A DNA stretch of 64,000 nt from Rebecca billardiae RCC1528 (taxonomy: Eukaryota; Haptophyta): positions 1,426,001-1,490,000 of the forward strand of contig OZ251229.1 of NCBI GenBank assembly GCA_965240325.2, in the 5' to 3' direction. The translations under genes and the position numbers were made by a program. Below are positions 63,544 to 64,000 of the stretch, piece after piece. The notes under the pieces were generated by a model. That model made no database searches. It was not told where the DNA came from and was given only the letters and a program-made list of their open reading frames with translations. Position 1 is the stretch's first letter. Each line of letters starts with the position of its first letter.

Positions 63544-64000
63544 ATGATGCGCATGGTGTCCGCGACGGCGGCGCGACGGCTGTCGTCGACGGCAGCCGCG
63601 AGCGGCGTGGGCATGGCGGCCAGGCGTGTGCGTCCACCGCCACCTGTCATCGACGACCAGGAGTATCGCGTGGCTCGGGTCATCTCCAGCCACCTCCGGC
63701 GCCCGCCGCCGAAGCGTGCTGCGTTCGCCGCATCACAGCAGCACGACCCGAGCTCCTCTGCCCCGGGCGATGCCGCCGCAGCCGCACCAGCGACGAGCGC
63801 AGCGCCACGGCCGAGCAAGCGCTGGCACTACAAGCCGACCGTGAGGCGAGCCGGAGATCACGAGCCGGACACTGTGCGCGTACCGATCGGCGATCAGAAG
63901 AGCTACTGGCCACGCGACGACTTTGAGACGATGATCTCGGACATGCGCACGACGATCGGGCGGAGCCTGCACATCCCGCGCGAGAACGTGCGCTTCCAAG
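63544..64000 (+). CDS. 5' part of a probable mitochondrial protein (cut by the window end)
   Basis: An open frame from ATG at 63544 runs 152 codons to the window edge with no stop. The N terminus (MMRMVSATAARRLSSTAAAS) is rich in Arg/Ser/Ala without acids, typical of a mitochondrial presequence. A disordered Pro/Ala stretch follows, then an ordered-looking part, WHYKPTVRRAGDHEPDTVRV, PIGDQKSYWPRDDFETMISD and TTIGRSLHIPRENVRF. The family was not recognised; the visible part may be only an N-terminal extension of a larger enzyme or ribosomal protein. Confidence 0.6.
   Translation, partial: MMRMVSATAARRLSSTAAASGVGMAARRVRPPPPVIDDQEYRVARVISSHLRRPPPKRAAFAASQQHDPSSSAPGDAAAAAPATSAAPRPSKRWHYKPTVRRAGDHEPDTVRVPIGDQKSYWPRDDFETMISDMRTTIGRSLHIPRENVRFQ

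Noticed and set aside
1-64000. Bacterial or organelle origin of the contig
   Set aside because: Spliceosomal introns in nine genes, a PKG-like kinase, SBNO, COMMD and MYND/F-box proteins and several eukaryotic transposon types show nuclear eukaryotic DNA.

Overview
The window is a GC-rich (clearly above 60% G+C by eye) piece of a nuclear genome from a eukaryotic microalga. Genes are compact and often divergent across gaps of 130 to 540 bases. Introns are short (87 to 256 bases), nearly all begin GTGCG, and they are filled with alternating G/C runs. A CYP38/TLP40-type cyclophilin carries what looks like a three-part leader (signal peptide, transit region, second hydrophobic segment). That points to a plastid of secondary red-algal origin, so a haptophyte or a similar chromist alga is the best guess. 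No rRNA, tRNA, CRISPR or prokaryotic features were seen.

Layout. 1-3.5 kb: a partial and a complete copy of a new-looking mobile element family (called family 1 here), with a hAT-type MITE between them. 4.2-18.7 kb: a gene-dense block holding a PKG-like kinase, the thylakoid-lumen cyclophilin, a small nuclear Lys/Asp-rich protein, a DNA cytosine-5 methyltransferase, a small ankyrin protein and an RCC1 protein with a huge disordered tail. 18.7-23.6 kb: repeats, a tiny three-membrane-segment gene and family 1 copy D, which carries an HTH-USP gene. 23.6-35.7 kb: a Strawberry-notch/FORGETTER1-like helicase with a PHD finger, an ankyrin protein, a GT31-like glycosyltransferase and a COMM-domain protein. 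35.7-43.4 kb: a retroelement remnant, a hypothetical gene, dispersed repeats and copy E of the HTH-USP element, itself interrupted by a 1.1-kb insertion. 43.7-49.0 kb: a large C2-domain protein with a C-terminal helical region resembling DUF1765. 49.0-52.3 kb: gene-poor, with a CRE-palindrome element. 52.3-54.8 kb: a lipase-maturation-factor-like membrane protein and a small hypothetical gene. 55.2-60.0 kb: family 1 copies F and G head to head. 60.7-64.0 kb: an F-box/MYND protein, a GDSL/phospholipase-B-like protein and the 5' part of a probable mitochondrial protein.

The genes do not form one pathway. They are ordinary housekeeping and regulatory genes (chromatin, signalling, secretory and plastid functions). 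Exon models were built by eye. For every spliced gene the inferred exons sum to a multiple of three and restore family motifs across junctions, for example the helicase DESH box, which is split by an intron.

The most unusual content is family 1: five complete elements of 1.8-3.0 kb plus two fragments. All share fixed, hairpin-rich ends (ATGGCCCGCGG at one end, CCGCGGAACGCGGTCAT at the other), but most of their interiors differ. Two of them encode a fusion of a helix-turn-helix domain with the N-terminal part of a ubiquitin-specific protease.
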